Shown: positions 25,587-34,314 of the stretch, in pieces
Numbering within the stretch: position 1 is the first letter of the stretch
Layout of the letters: each line of letters starts with the position of its first letter
Assembly: GCA_964421085.1 (NCBI GenBank)
Contig: CAYQVO010000005.1
Span: 60,773-124,772, forward strand
DNA: 64,000 nucleotides
Origin: CAYQVO01 sp964421085
GTDB taxonomy: Bacteria > Bdellovibrionota_C > UBA2361 > CAYQVO01
Direction: 5' to 3'
Translations under genes and position numbers: made by a program
The notes under the pieces: model-generated
Seen by the model: the letters and a program-made list of their open reading frames with translations, nothing else
What the model was told of the DNA's origin: nothing
The model's database searches: none

Positions 25587-27023
25587 CTAAACGCCGCGTT
25601 GTACTGCATAATACAGCACCCTCGTTCCTGAAAGCGAAACCTGTTTCCGCTCGATATTGAACCGCGATGCCAGGCACTGTTCGAAATTCCCGGTCGTATA
25701 CTCCGAATACTGATCGATCTTGTTCCGGAGAAGCTTCTGGACCATGGGATCTTCACGGGTGACGAACTCGATAATTATCGAGTCCCCCTGCTGTGCGAGG
25801 ACTTCGACAAATTCATGAATGGGAACATTTGCTGTAATCACCACGTGATGAATCAGCGCAAGCGCAAGCATAAGCGAAGGCCGGCCTCTCTGTTCGAGAC
25901 GCTTTCGCTCGAGACCCCGCCAGCCGAGAGCAGGGGAGGGGCTTGCAAGGTTTGAAACAAGAGGAAGAATACTTTTCACCCTCTCGGCCTTGAGCGACTG
26001 GTAGAACCGCTCGATTGCCATATGATCAATGTCCATGCCGACAACATAATCAGAGTACCTCCCTGCAAGCCTGGAGAAAGTGCCTGTATTGCATCCAAGA
26101 TCCCATGTCATACGCTGACGGGGCGCGCCCGCGAGTATCTCTTCGATCCAGGCGTACTTTTGATCGAAGTTCTCCTTCGAGTAGCTCACGCAGGTGTCCT
26201 GATAGTCCGACCACTCGGTTTTCTGCGCCCGGGGAGAGAGTTTTGACACGAGCTTTTTAAGGCTTCTCACATTTGCAAGGATCAGCTCCTTGTGGAAGCC
26301 CGCCTTTGCAAGAGCTCCTTTTACGTCTTTTCCAGTCCCTCCGAAATTCTGCTGAAGCTTGCTGTGCAGGAATACGTGCTTCAAAACTCCCGGGCGGAAC
26401 ACATCGAATCCGGACAGCAGCTTCCAGAAATCTTCAGGAGAGATGCCTTCAAGCGAACCCTTCAGGATTCCCTGGAAGGGTACGCCCTTGTAGGCCTGAA
26501 GCATGAGAGGGTAGAGGCAGAGTTCGCAGAACTGCCTGTAGCCGACCCAGACCTGTCCTTCGGAGAGCGGCTCAAAGGAAAGAATATCTATGAATGCCGG
26601 AACTGAGCCGCGGAACTGAACATTGTAAGGGGTCGCATCCTTAAGAATCATGTCTTCCTGAAGCGCCTCTTCGAGCAGCTCAAGCTGCAGCAGCGATGCG
26701 TCTTTCAGCATGCCGAAAGACCACTCGTATGGGTAGGAGATAAATGGAATCCGTTCGTGCGAAAGGAGTCCCGCCCACTGGTGTTCTGCTGAGAGAGACG
26801 ACGCATCAACTTCGCTGCTTTCTTCTGTGCCGACAATTCTTCCGGCACTTGAAGCTTCGTTGAAAAACCTCTTCTTCGTGAGGAGGTTCCAGGCTTCGCA
26901 TGCTTCCGGCGAGAGAGCGCGGTAAACCTTGTCATTAAGGTAATAAATGCGTCCAGTGCGATCGCGAAACGATCCTGGTTCGAGCTGACTCGAATCAGCA
27001 GAAACCTTTCCTGCGGCATTCAT
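25587..27023 (-). CDS. class I SAM-dependent methyltransferase, NoeA-like
   Basis: 478 residues in two parts. The first 270 or so carry FRDRTGRIYYLNDKVYRAL and a degenerate kinase-like stretch (ILKDATPYNVQFRGSVPAFID), and the C-terminal part is a Rossmann methyltransferase with SAM motif TWDLGCNTGTFSRLAG, acidic VVGMDID and LMLALALIHH. The same two-part layout is known from the nodulation-linked NoeA family and is often found near sulfatase-like envelope genes. The substrate is probably a surface glycan or lipid, by inference. It ends 6 bases from the end of the convergent sulfatase-like gene, and a 70-residue membrane protein gene lies immediately upstream. Confidence 0.8.
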   Translation of the reverse strand: MNAAGKVSADSSQLEPGSFRDRTGRIYYLNDKVYRALSPEACEAWNLLTKKRFFNEASSAGRIVGTEESSEVDASSLSAEHQWAGLLSHERIPFISYPYEWSFGMLKDASLLQLELLEEALQEDMILKDATPYNVQFRGSVPAFIDILSFEPLSEGQVWVGYRQFCELCLYPLMLQAYKGVPFQGILKGSLEGISPEDFWKLLSGFDVFRPGVLKHVFLHSKLQQNFGGTGKDVKGALAKAGFHKELILANVRSLKKLVSKLSPRAQKTEWSDYQDTCVSYSKENFDQKYAWIEEILAGAPRQRMTWDLGCNTGTFSRLAGRYSDYVVGMDIDHMAIERFYQSLKAERVKSILPLVSNLASPSPALGWRGLERKRLEQRGRPSLMLALALIHHVVITANVPIHEFVEVLAQQGDSIIIEFVTREDPMVQKLLRNKIDQYSEYTTGNFEQCLASRFNIERKQVSLSGTRVLYYAVQRGV

Positions 27024-27034
27024 CAGTGATCCTT

Positions 27035-27247
27035 TCAGTCCTTCTTTTCGGCTTTGCCGCGGAAAAGGCCTGTGAACTCCTTCCAGTACATTTTCCCAAG
27101 GACGACAAGACCGGCAATGCCGCCGAGGATGGCCTGGAGAATCATGCTTCCGGTTCCCGCATCGAGGTAGGCAAATGCGTTGCCGGAAAGGCAGAGGTTA
27201 ATCAGACACGCGGCAACCAGGGCTTTGCATACGGGGCTATTGTGCAT
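27035..27247 (-). CDS. small inner-membrane protein with YLDAGTGS motif
   Basis: 70 residues: a signal-like helix ending in AFA, the short motif YLDAGTGSMILQAILGGIAG, one membrane helix and a basic tail (FRGKAEKKD). The Y(L/I)DPGTGS-Q pattern recurs in small membrane proteins found beside sulfatase-like and NoeA-like genes, where function is unknown. It is the first gene of the minus-strand operon, 11 bases ahead of the methyltransferase. AGGA lies about ten bases upstream of the ATG. Confidence 0.75.
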   Translation of the reverse strand: MHNSPVCKALVAACLINLCLSGNAFAYLDAGTGSMILQAILGGIAGLVVLGKMYWKEFTGLFRGKAEKKD

Positions 27248-27799
27248 CGATATTAATTCCTGAAACGCAAGTTTTATGTCGAATGTGTATTGTCTTAAAT
27301 AATTTAATGCGGGTGATATAGCAATCCCCCCGGCACATTCCGGCCATTATAAGCGCAGCCCTCGAGGTTGCGGGATGAGTCCCGGAACGCCTAAGGCCCT
27401 GAAAAAACGGAATTAAAGAAGATTTCCACAGATTTGCTTTTACTTTGCCTGCTGCCGGGACTATTCTGTCGGGCGTTATTCCATCGCATGCGGGAGGGAA
27501 ATGCAGTCCCCAATCATATATGATCGTCATGATAGTCCCTTCACGTACACTCGGCCACTTGAGCGATCGCTGCTTGAAATACTCTTAAGCCTTTTGCTGG
27601 CTGCAATCATTGCAGCGATTACCTTTGTCCCGCTCGCAGCGGCAGGGACCGCCTGGTTCTTTTAATTCCTGACCGTCATTAATTTGGCTCTCGCTGCTTC
27701 CGCCTGTCCGTAACTCCCCGCTCCTGCTGTCTTTTCTTCGCGGCACAGAACTTGAACCCCGCTTTGTCGGACGAATATATCTCGAGGAGCGCCCTTGCG
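27248..27799. other. intergenic region between divergent envelope and motility operons
   Basis: 550 bases with no convincing gene. It must hold promoters for the minus-strand operon and for motA. Two adjacent hairpins are visible near 27350-27385: CGCAGCC / GGTTGCG and GGGATGAGTCCC. The right end, next to the GAGGAG ribosome site of motA, lacks a clear sigma28 (TAAA / GCCGATAA) promoter. Confidence 0.4.
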
Positions 27800-28609
27800 A
27801 TGAATACACCAGCTTATGCTTTATCGGACTATGATGCGAGGTCGATTGACCGGAGCGTGCTTACAGGAATCCTGCTTTCCTTCGGGCTCATTTTCTGCGG
27901 AATGATTCTAAGCGGCCGACTCGGAAGCTTTCTGAATCCGGCAGGCATTTTAATTGTAATCGGCGGGACCCTCAGCGCTTCGCTTGTCCACTATTCGTGG
28001 AAGGAGATCGCGTACGCGCTTCAGCTCGCCATGGGCAGTCTCAGGGAATCCGACAAGGACCCCCTGGCGCGAATCCAGTACCTCGTGCGGGTGGCATCGG
28101 CCGTCAAGCAGGACGGGATGCTTTTCCTCGACAGGGAAGCAGCAAGACAGAGAGACCCTTTCATGCGGAAAGCAATGGAGATTACCTCCGATGGGCAGGA
28201 CGCCTCTGTGATAAAAAGGATCCTCGAGACGGAGATGAGGGCATCTCATCAGCGCGCGACACGCGCAGTCCAGGTTTTTCAGACAATGGGCACATTTGCC
28301 CCGGCTCTTGGTCTTATCGGCACACTAATCGGCCTGATTCAGATGCTCGGGGCGCTTGGTGATCCTTCGTCGGTAGGCCCTGCGATGGCGGTGGCGCTCA
28401 CAGGAACATTCTACGGCGCCGTTCTGGCCAACCTTCTGTTTCTCCCGGTGGCCGGAAAAATAAAGCTGCAGGAGGAAGAAGATATGCTGGTCAAGGCAAT
28501 CACAGTCGAAGCGATGGTGAGCCTGAGCCGGCAGGAAGGCGCAATCGTGATGGAGCAGCGACTTCAGAGCTTTCTCCCCATAGGTCCAGGAGGAGCATAC
28601 GATAGATGA
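27800..28609 (+). CDS. motA: flagellar motor stator protein MotA
   Basis: Proton- or ion-channel subunit of the stator that turns the flagellum. Four membrane helices flank a cytoplasmic loop of charged residues (about 80-150). The family signature FAPALGLIGTLIGLIQML and the partner segment ALTGTFYGAVLANLLFLPVAGK include the two conserved prolines that couple ion flow to rotor movement. I start at MNTPAYALS because GAGGAG lies about eleven bases upstream; an in-frame ATG at 27752 is also possible. It overlaps the next gene by four bases. Confidence 0.93.
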   Translation: MNTPAYALSDYDARSIDRSVLTGILLSFGLIFCGMILSGRLGSFLNPAGILIVIGGTLSASLVHYSWKEIAYALQLAMGSLRESDKDPLARIQYLVRVASAVKQDGMLFLDREAARQRDPFMRKAMEITSDGQDASVIKRILETEMRASHQRATRAVQVFQTMGTFAPALGLIGTLIGLIQMLGALGDPSSVGPAMAVALTGTFYGAVLANLLFLPVAGKIKLQEEEDMLVKAITVEAMVSLSRQEGAIVMEQRLQSFLPIGPGGAYDR

Positions 28610-29088
28610 AGGGGTGGGGGAAAACAGGGAGTAAAGAAGTCGTTCCAAACACCTTTGCTTCTCAGTATATCTCAATCATTCTCATAATTTTCACGTGCAT
28701 CGTCTGGGCGTTCTTTTCTGATCAGGGAAAGTCTGCGTCCGCAAAAAAAGACGCGGTGAAGCCTGTTGAGGAACTCCGGCTTGTTGAAGTCCCTCTGTCT
28801 TCGGAAATTTCGACAGTATCCCTCGAGACTCTTTTCACGGTGGAAGGAGACCTGAATACGGAAGCTGCTGAGATCTATGCCGTGTTTCTCTCGAACCATG
28901 ATATCAACGCCGAGTTCGAGGTGCTTGTGCCGGTCAGCAGCTTCGAGAAGTCATTCAGGATGACCCGGACTCTGGATGCTTTCTTCCAGTCAAAATCCCT
29001 CCCGGCAGGCGCTGTAAAGATCTTTGTTCTCCCCTCTCAGGACCGGCCGGGAGTCCGGGTTCGCCTCAACAAAGGGGGGCCGGCATGA
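28606..29088 (+). CDS. MotB-like accessory stator protein, degenerate
   Basis: 160 residues, coupled to motA by an ATGA overlap and to motB by another. One membrane helix near the N-terminus (YISIILIIFTCIVWAFFS) is followed by a periplasmic part. The C-terminal stretch (MTRTLDAFFQSKSLPAGAVKI, GVRVRL) resembles the second half of an OmpA-like domain but lacks its peptidoglycan-binding residues. The ion-channel motif of MotB (F-x-D-L within the helix) is missing. I infer a truncated MotB paralogue that stays in the stator operon, perhaps as a regulatory or assembly subunit. No family name can be given. Confidence 0.6.
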   Translation: MKGWGKTGSKEVVPNTFASQYISIILIIFTCIVWAFFSDQGKSASAKKDAVKPVEELRLVEVPLSSEISTVSLETLFTVEGDLNTEAAEIYAVFLSNHDINAEFEVLVPVSSFEKSFRMTRTLDAFFQSKSLPAGAVKIFVLPSQDRPGVRVRLNKGGPA

Positions 29089-29711
29089 GCCATCTCGAAA
29101 AAAAAGTGCAGAACATCTGGCTTATTACGTTTGGCGATCTTTTGACACTTCTCCTCTGTTTCTTTATCGCCGTAATCACGCTTTCAGGGGCCGGAGTGAA
29201 GTCATTCCAGGATGCGATGGAAAAAACCGCGAGTGAAAACAACGACCTGGTTCGCGCAAGATACTCCCCATCGCGTGAAACAGAAACTGGCACTGTCGTT
29301 GCAAATCTCAGGCAGGAGGCAAAGCCCGCGCTCGTGGAAGTCCAGGCCGAAGGCAGGACGATTCTCGAGATGACATTCAGCGAACCTCAGCTGTCGGCCG
29401 GCGTGGAACCGGCGGCAGAAGCATTAAACAGGGTCTTAACCCCCTGGACCAGAAAGGATTCGTTGAAAGCGTCGACTGCGGACATTGAATCGTGTGTGCC
29501 GCTGGAAACGGCGGCAGAGGAAGCAGCATGGTCCATCAGCAGCGCCCGGGCCCTGGCTGTACGACGTCAATTAATTGACCTCGGCTTCCCCGATTCGCGG
29601 TTAAGGCTTCGAAGCATCGGCAGTGAATGCCGGCGGCTTGGAGCAGGGATTAAAAAACCTGGACCGGAAGTATCTCTGAGAGTTACGGCGGTCTTTACCC
29701 GACTCCGCTAG
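29085..29711 (+). CDS. motB: flagellar motor stator protein MotB
   Basis: 208 residues. The single membrane helix has the channel motif WLITFGDLLTLLLCFF with its essential aspartate. The periplasmic domain is OmpA-like, with SARALAVRRQLIDLGFPDSRL matching the peptidoglycan-anchoring region; it is shorter and more diverged than in E. coli. It forms the stator with MotA. The overlap with the preceding gene implies that all three motor genes are made in fixed proportion. Confidence 0.88.
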   Translation: MSHLEKKVQNIWLITFGDLLTLLLCFFIAVITLSGAGVKSFQDAMEKTASENNDLVRARYSPSRETETGTVVANLRQEAKPALVEVQAEGRTILEMTFSEPQLSAGVEPAAEALNRVLTPWTRKDSLKASTADIESCVPLETAAEEAAWSISSARALAVRRQLIDLGFPDSRLRLRSIGSECRRLGAGIKKPGPEVSLRVTAVFTRLR

Positions 29712-29738
29712 CTGCGCAGGGAAAAGAGCTTCGTCGGG

Positions 29739-29805
29739 TAACCCGCCGGAGCAGGGTTGGAAGTCTCGGGTGTTGAAGTGGTTAAGAGTCCGCGAAGGCG
29801 GGTTA
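29739..29805 (+). promoter_or_regulatory. long-range stem in the fliM leader
   Basis: TAACCCGCC (29739-29747) pairs perfectly with GGCGGGTTA (29797-29805) across a 49-base loop, about 15 bases before the fliM ribosome site AAGGAAGG. It may shape fliM translation or stabilise the message. There is no T-run, so it is not a terminator. Confidence 0.4.
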
Positions 29806-29834
29806 AGAAAGGATAGCAAGGAAGGTTAGTTCGG

Positions 29835-30866
29835 ATGAATCAGGTTCTTACCCAGGATGAAATTAACTCGCTGTTACAGGGTCTCTCTGAGGGCGAGATA
29901 GAGCAGGACAGCGTCGAATCCCACAAGCAGGTGTTGGCGAATGTCAAGAAGTTCGACCTGGCCAACCAGGAACGCATCATCCGCGGACGAATGCCGACGA
30001 TGGAGCTCATCCACGATCGTTTCGCCCGTCAGTTCAGAACCACTCTTTCGAAGTTTCTCGGCCGGACATGCTTCGCCAATGTGGGCGGCATTGAGATGGT
30101 GAAGTTTGGTCTCTTCATGAAGAAACTTCCGCTTCCTTCCTCTCTTCATATATTCCGGATGCCTCCTCTCCCTGGCTATGCGCTGATGGTTGTGTCGGCC
30201 CCGCTTGTGTTCGGAATCATCGACAGCCTTTTCGGTGGAAGCGGACTGGGGAGGGTAAAGATAGAAGGCCGTGAATATACCCCGATTGAAACAAGGCTTA
30301 TCGGTAAAGTCGTAATGCAGGCCCTCGATGTCCTCAAAGACGCATGGGCTCCTATTCACCCGGTCGACTTCGTGTACGTTCGATCGGAGTTCAATCCTCT
30401 TGCTATCGCAATCGTGCCGCCGACTGATGTGGTCGTCATTGTCACGATTGAAGTCGAGCTGGAGCAGGAGACGACGAGCCTCATCCTCTGCACACCTTCG
30501 TCGACCATCGACCCGTTGAAATCAAAACTTGCGGCCGGCTTCCAGAGCACACGTCTCGAAGTAGACAGCGGTGTTGTGAAGAGACTGGAAGGCAGCATAA
30601 GGCAGACACCTGCGAACGTCAGTGTGCAGCTTGCGACAGGCGCCATCAAGACAAAAGATTTCCTCAACCTTATGCCGGGCGACATCATGACGATGGACAC
30701 GAATCCTTCCGATGAAGCGATGCTGATGGTTGAAGGAGAGCCGAAGTATTACGGGTATGTGGGAAGCTATCGGGGGAACAGGGCGATTCGTGTGACACGC
30801 GCGATTCCGAAGAGAGATCTCATAAACTACAACAACAGACTGGAGCAGAAACAAAATGGCGGATAA
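29835..30866 (+). CDS. fliM: flagellar switch protein FliM
   Basis: 343 residues. The N-terminal MNQVLTQDEINSLLQGL is the CheY-P binding peptide, which implies that the motor is under chemotaxis control. The middle domain includes ERIIRGRMPTMELIHDRFARQF and the G-G pair region SLFGGSGLG. The C-terminal SpoA domain contacts FliN. AAGGAAGG precedes the ATG. It is the first gene of the switch/export run and overlaps fliN by 11 bases. Confidence 0.96.
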   Translation: MNQVLTQDEINSLLQGLSEGEIEQDSVESHKQVLANVKKFDLANQERIIRGRMPTMELIHDRFARQFRTTLSKFLGRTCFANVGGIEMVKFGLFMKKLPLPSSLHIFRMPPLPGYALMVVSAPLVFGIIDSLFGGSGLGRVKIEGREYTPIETRLIGKVVMQALDVLKDAWAPIHPVDFVYVRSEFNPLAIAIVPPTDVVVIVTIEVELEQETTSLILCTPSSTIDPLKSKLAAGFQSTRLEVDSGVVKRLEGSIRQTPANVSVQLATGAIKTKDFLNLMPGDIMTMDTNPSDEAMLMVEGEPKYYGYVGSYRGNRAIRVTRAIPKRDLINYNNRLEQKQNGG

Positions 30867-31206
30867 CGAAACTATTGACGAACTTGAGAAAGTAGCAGCA
30901 GCAGCGGGTAACGTCGCACACGCCGCATCGTCGGGAAGTCGATCTCCACAGACGCTGGACTTCATTCTGGACGTAACGCTTCAGGTCACTGTCGAGGTGG
31001 GAAGGGCGCGGATGACGATCCAGGATCTGCTTCAGCTTGGCCAGGGTTCCGTGGTGGAGCTCGAGAAGCTGGCAGGAGAACCGCTTGATGTGTATATCAA
31101 CGGAAAGCCGGTGGCCAGAGGCGAGGCAGTGATAGTGAATGAAAAATTCGGCGTTCGTCTTACGGATATCATATCCCCCGACGACAGAGTGGATGCTCTG
31201 GCATAG
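30856..31206 (+). CDS. fliN: flagellar switch protein FliN
   Basis: 116 residues with a disordered first third and a SpoA domain: VTVEVGRARMTIQDLLQL, SVVELEKLAGEPLDVYING and RGEAVIVNEKFGVRLTDI. With FliM it forms the C-ring that sets rotation direction and docks export substrates. The start lies inside the end of fliM. Confidence 0.95.
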   Translation: MADNETIDELEKVAAAAGNVAHAASSGSRSPQTLDFILDVTLQVTVEVGRARMTIQDLLQLGQGSVVELEKLAGEPLDVYINGKPVARGEAVIVNEKFGVRLTDIISPDDRVDALA

Positions 31207-31219
31207 CTGGAGTGATTCG

Positions 31220-31720
31220 ATGAAGCGATTTCTGCCGGCTCTAATCGTCTTACTGCTGCTGAGTGCCTCCGCACTTCCGGCCCAGGACCGCACTCCTGTC
31301 TCTGAAGCTGAAAAGCTCGAGCGGACGAAAGCAATTCTTGCTGAAAATTCATCAGCCGCGGCCGGAGGAAAACAGCGGACGCAGTCGCCCTGGAACGGCG
31401 ATACGGAGCAGGGGTTCGGCGCTGCCGGAGCATCGATGTTCAAGAGCCTTGCATTCTGCCTCGGTATACTACTTGTCGGGCTCGCAGTTTACAGAAAACT
31501 GAACAGGCGGAACGAGACCGGCGGCTCGAAGCGAATACGGGTTCTGGAAAAAGTTCCACTGACACACAGAAGCGTGCTTGTGCTGCTCGAGGTTGACGGC
31601 AGGAAGATAGTCGCGTCGGCCGGACAGGATCACGTGTCTTTTCTGAACATGGACGGCGGAGCGAAGGAGGAGAATACATTCGAGCAATCACTGAAGGAAG
31701 TATGCGTAAAGGAACGGTAG
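31220..31720 (+). CDS. fliO: flagellar biosynthesis protein FliO
   Basis: 166 residues starting at MKRFLPALI, which opens a signal peptide ending near LPAQD. A second hydrophobic helix (SLAFCLGILLVGLAVY) is followed by a cytoplasmic domain with IRVLEKVPLTHRSVLVLLEV, the FliO pattern. FliO helps assemble the FliP ring of the export gate. Sequence conservation in this family is low, so position before fliP counts strongly. Its 3' end overlaps fliP by 19 bases. Confidence 0.87.
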   Translation: MKRFLPALIVLLLLSASALPAQDRTPVSEAEKLERTKAILAENSSAAAGGKQRTQSPWNGDTEQGFGAAGASMFKSLAFCLGILLVGLAVYRKLNRRNETGGSKRIRVLEKVPLTHRSVLVLLEVDGRKIVASAGQDHVSFLNMDGGAKEENTFEQSLKEVCVKER

Positions 31721-32478
31721 CGATTCTGCGATTTGTTGCGATTGCATCCATCATTCTCCTGATGGCGGGGCATGTGTCGGCCCAGGAAGCGTCGATTCCG
31801 GCGCTCTCCATAAACATCGGCGGAAGCGCGGCGAACCAGCAGGGCGGCAACGCCGCCTCTGCGATCAAAGTCATGCTGCTTCTCACGCTCATTTCGTTCG
31901 GGCCCGCCATGGTCCTCACGATGACGTCGTTTACACGCATTGCGATAGTTCTGAGCCTTGCGCGGACCACTCTTGGCGTCGCTTCTACGCCTCCGAATAT
32001 GGTCATATCAGGGCTCGCGCTGTTTCTCACAATAGCGATAATGAATCCTGTCCTGACAAAGATGTATCAGGAAGGACTGAATCCCTATCTCGAGGGACAG
32101 ATCTCCGAGCAGGAAGCAATCACAAAAACGACGGGCCCGCTGAAGAAGTTTCTTGTCAAGCACGCCCGTGAAAAGGACCTCGCACTTTTTCTCGAAATTA
32201 CGAAGTCTAAAGTCCCTGATTCTCCCGACGACGTGCCGTTCTTTGTGGCGGTGCCTTCTTTTGTCATGAGCGAGCTCAACCTGGCTTTCCAGATCGGATT
32301 TCTCATAGCAGTCCCGTTCTTGATTCTGGATATGGTTGTGTCGTCGGTTCTCACATCGATGAGCATGATCACACTTCCTCCTGTGGTTATCTCGCTTCCG
32401 CTGAAGCTCATGCTTTTCGTGATAGTGGACGGCTGGCACTTGATTATCAGTTCACTCGTACAGACTTATCATACATAG
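31702..32478 (+). CDS. fliP: flagellar export gate protein FliP
   Basis: 258 residues with a cleavable signal peptide (ending GHVSAQ). Signatures are FGPAMVLTMTSFTRIAIVLS, LFLTIAIMNPV and PSFVMSELNLAFQIGFLI. Five FliP subunits form the core of the export gate. fliQ follows with no gap. Confidence 0.96.
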   Translation: MRKGTVAILRFVAIASIILLMAGHVSAQEASIPALSINIGGSAANQQGGNAASAIKVMLLLTLISFGPAMVLTMTSFTRIAIVLSLARTTLGVASTPPNMVISGLALFLTIAIMNPVLTKMYQEGLNPYLEGQISEQEAITKTTGPLKKFLVKHAREKDLALFLEITKSKVPDSPDDVPFFVAVPSFVMSELNLAFQIGFLIAVPFLILDMVVSSVLTSMSMITLPPVVISLPLKLMLFVIVDGWHLIISSLVQTYHT

Positions 32479-32754
32479 GTGAATATGAATGTAGATGATT
32501 TCATGAGAGTCGCGCAGATTGGAGTCGAGGTTGCCACCATGGTGGCGGCTCCCATGCTTGTGCTTGGTCTTGTTTCGGGGCTCATTGTGAGCATATTTCA
32601 GGCAGCGACGCAGATCAGTGACGCATCTGTCGCGTTCATTCCCAAAATCGGCGCCACCGTCACCGGCCTCGTCATTTTCGGGCACTTCATGATCGACAGA
32701 ATCGCCGGTTTTACTATCTGGGTATACACGCAGATAGGGATGGTCGGAGGATAG
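32479..32754 (+). CDS. fliQ: flagellar export gate protein FliQ
   Basis: 91 residues with two membrane helices (VATMVAAPMLVLGLVSGLIV and GATVTGLVIFGHFM). FQAATQISDASVAFIPKI is the family's cytoplasmic loop. The GTG start follows directly on the fliP stop; an ATG two codons later is equally possible. Confidence 0.93.
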   Translation: MNMNVDDFMRVAQIGVEVATMVAAPMLVLGLVSGLIVSIFQAATQISDASVAFIPKIGATVTGLVIFGHFMIDRIAGFTIWVYTQIGMVGG

Positions 32755-32755
32755 A

Positions 32756-33565
32756 TTGCTCGACGGCATCATCCTCAAAGCCCCCGTGCAGATGTTCGAG
32801 AGTCTGGACATCGTATGGACATTTTTTCTTCTGGTCGTGCGGTTCGGCGGCATGATGCTCGTTATTCCGGGTCTTGGCATGGGCCTGAGAGGCATTGCGG
32901 TGAGGGTTCCGGCCGTTTTGACCATGGCATTCGCCACGAGTGCAGTCTGCAGCGCGGCGGCGTTGCCGCCGAACATCGCGCAGATGGCTGTCACAATGTC
33001 GTCTGAGTTCTTTTTCGGCGTTCTTATCGGCTCAATCCCATTTTTTATAGTATCTGGCGCCCAGATGGCAGGGCAGCTCACGAGCTCGACAATGGGTCTT
33101 GCAGCAGCCAATCTCATAGATCCCGCGCAGGGCACCAGTACCTCGCCGCTTTCTCTTCTCCTCGGCAATCTGGTCATCCTGATCTTTCTTCTTATCGGCG
33201 GACATCATGTGGCTGTTTATGCAGCCTCGGGGCTTGGAGGCGAAATCCCGCCGGGCACTCTTCTTCCGGTGCAGGTGTCTGCGGAGATTCTCGTTGATCG
33301 CAGCGCCGCGATCTTCGAAGCAGGAGTGGTTCTTTCTGCGCCCGTTATTGTCGCTCTTCTTTTGACTCAGTTCGTCATGGGGCTGGTTACGAAGGCAGTG
33401 CCGACCGTGAATATATTCATAGTCAGTTTTCCACTGACGATTGGAATCGGGTTGATCGTAACGAGCCTGTCCCTTCCGGTGTTTATTCACATTCTGACGA
33501 GAGATATCACCGGAGTCGAAAACAGTCTGAAAGTTGTTACGGACGTGATGATGGCGGGGAGGTGA
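32756..33565 (+). CDS. fliR: flagellar export gate protein FliR
   Basis: 269 residues, about six membrane helices. VVRFGGMMLVIPGLG and ALLLTQFVMGLVTKAVPTVN are typical of FliR. A TTG start is chosen because GGAGG lies six bases upstream. In most bacteria flhB follows, but here a gene on the other strand follows and flhB is absent from the window. Confidence 0.93.
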   Translation: MLDGIILKAPVQMFESLDIVWTFFLLVVRFGGMMLVIPGLGMGLRGIAVRVPAVLTMAFATSAVCSAAALPPNIAQMAVTMSSEFFFGVLIGSIPFFIVSGAQMAGQLTSSTMGLAAANLIDPAQGTSTSPLSLLLGNLVILIFLLIGGHHVAVYAASGLGGEIPPGTLLPVQVSAEILVDRSAAIFEAGVVLSAPVIVALLLTQFVMGLVTKAVPTVNIFIVSFPLTIGIGLIVTSLSLPVFIHILTRDITGVENSLKVVTDVMMAGR

Positions 33566-33586
33566 AGTATTACCTGGGAAAACCCG

Positions 33587-34144
33587 TCACCCCGGCTCCC
33601 ACAACTTCTCCGCAGCCCCCGCCTCAGCCGACGCGTGTCTTGCCATAGCAAAGAAAAGATCACTTAGTCTGTTCAGGTAAGCAATAATATCTTCCGGCAC
33701 AGTTTCCTCGCGGCTTAATCTCAATACGTGCCGCTCGGCCCGCCGGCAGACAGTCCGGCAGACGTGAAGATCGCCATTAAGCCTGGTTCCGCCCGGCAGA
33801 ACAAACGATGGGAGAGGGGGAAGTCCTTCGAGAAGAGAATCGATAAGCTTCTCCATTTCAGTTATCTCGTCGGGCTTCAGGACGGGATTGCCGAGTGAAG
33901 ACCGATCTGCCAGAACAGCGCCGATGTCGAAAAGCCTCTGCTGAATGTGACCAAGGCTCTCTGAAACTATTCTCATACCGGCCTTTTCCGCCGTTGTCAG
34001 GGCGACTCCCGCAAAGGAGTTCAATTCATCGATTTCGCCGCAAGCTTCCACTCTGAGAGAATCCTTTTGGGTGCGTTGTCCGCCGGCGAGGTGTGTTTCC
34101 CCCGTGTCTCCGCTTCGAGTATATATTCGATCCAGTCTTACCAT
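33587..34144 (-). CDS. pduO: cob(I)alamin adenosyltransferase, PduO type
   Basis: Transfers adenosyl from ATP to reduced cobalamin. The ATP-binding N-terminus IYTRSGDTGETHLAGGQRT and the block VEACGEIDELNSFAG are followed by FVLPGGTRLNGDLHVCRT, VCRRAERH and YLNRLSDLFF. From MVRLDRIY the protein has 185 residues, the usual length; the frame open to 34297 adds 51 residues without family character. It is oriented against the flagellar genes on both sides and has no visible functional link with them, so it marks a break in the cluster. Ribosome site is weak. Confidence 0.93.
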   Translation of the reverse strand: MVRLDRIYTRSGDTGETHLAGGQRTQKDSLRVEACGEIDELNSFAGVALTTAEKAGMRIVSESLGHIQQRLFDIGAVLADRSSLGNPVLKPDEITEMEKLIDSLLEGLPPLPSFVLPGGTRLNGDLHVCRTVCRRAERHVLRLSREETVPEDIIAYLNRLSDLFFAMARHASAEAGAAEKLWEPG

Positions 34145-34314
34145 CGAAATAACGTTATATCTTCCATGAAAAAGATCAATTCCCGCAATGCCCAACCGGC
34201 GTTCTAAGAAATTACGGATCGGCCGGCTGCTTCGTTGAATCAAATATTTAAGGTGGTACTCTTTTAATTTTTTGCGGAATAACTGAAAGCTCATCATAGC
34301 ACAATCATCGGCTG

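Noticed and set aside
27752..27799. Longer MotA start at 27752
   Set aside because: The extra 16 residues match nothing in MotA and the ribosome site supports the ATG at 27800.
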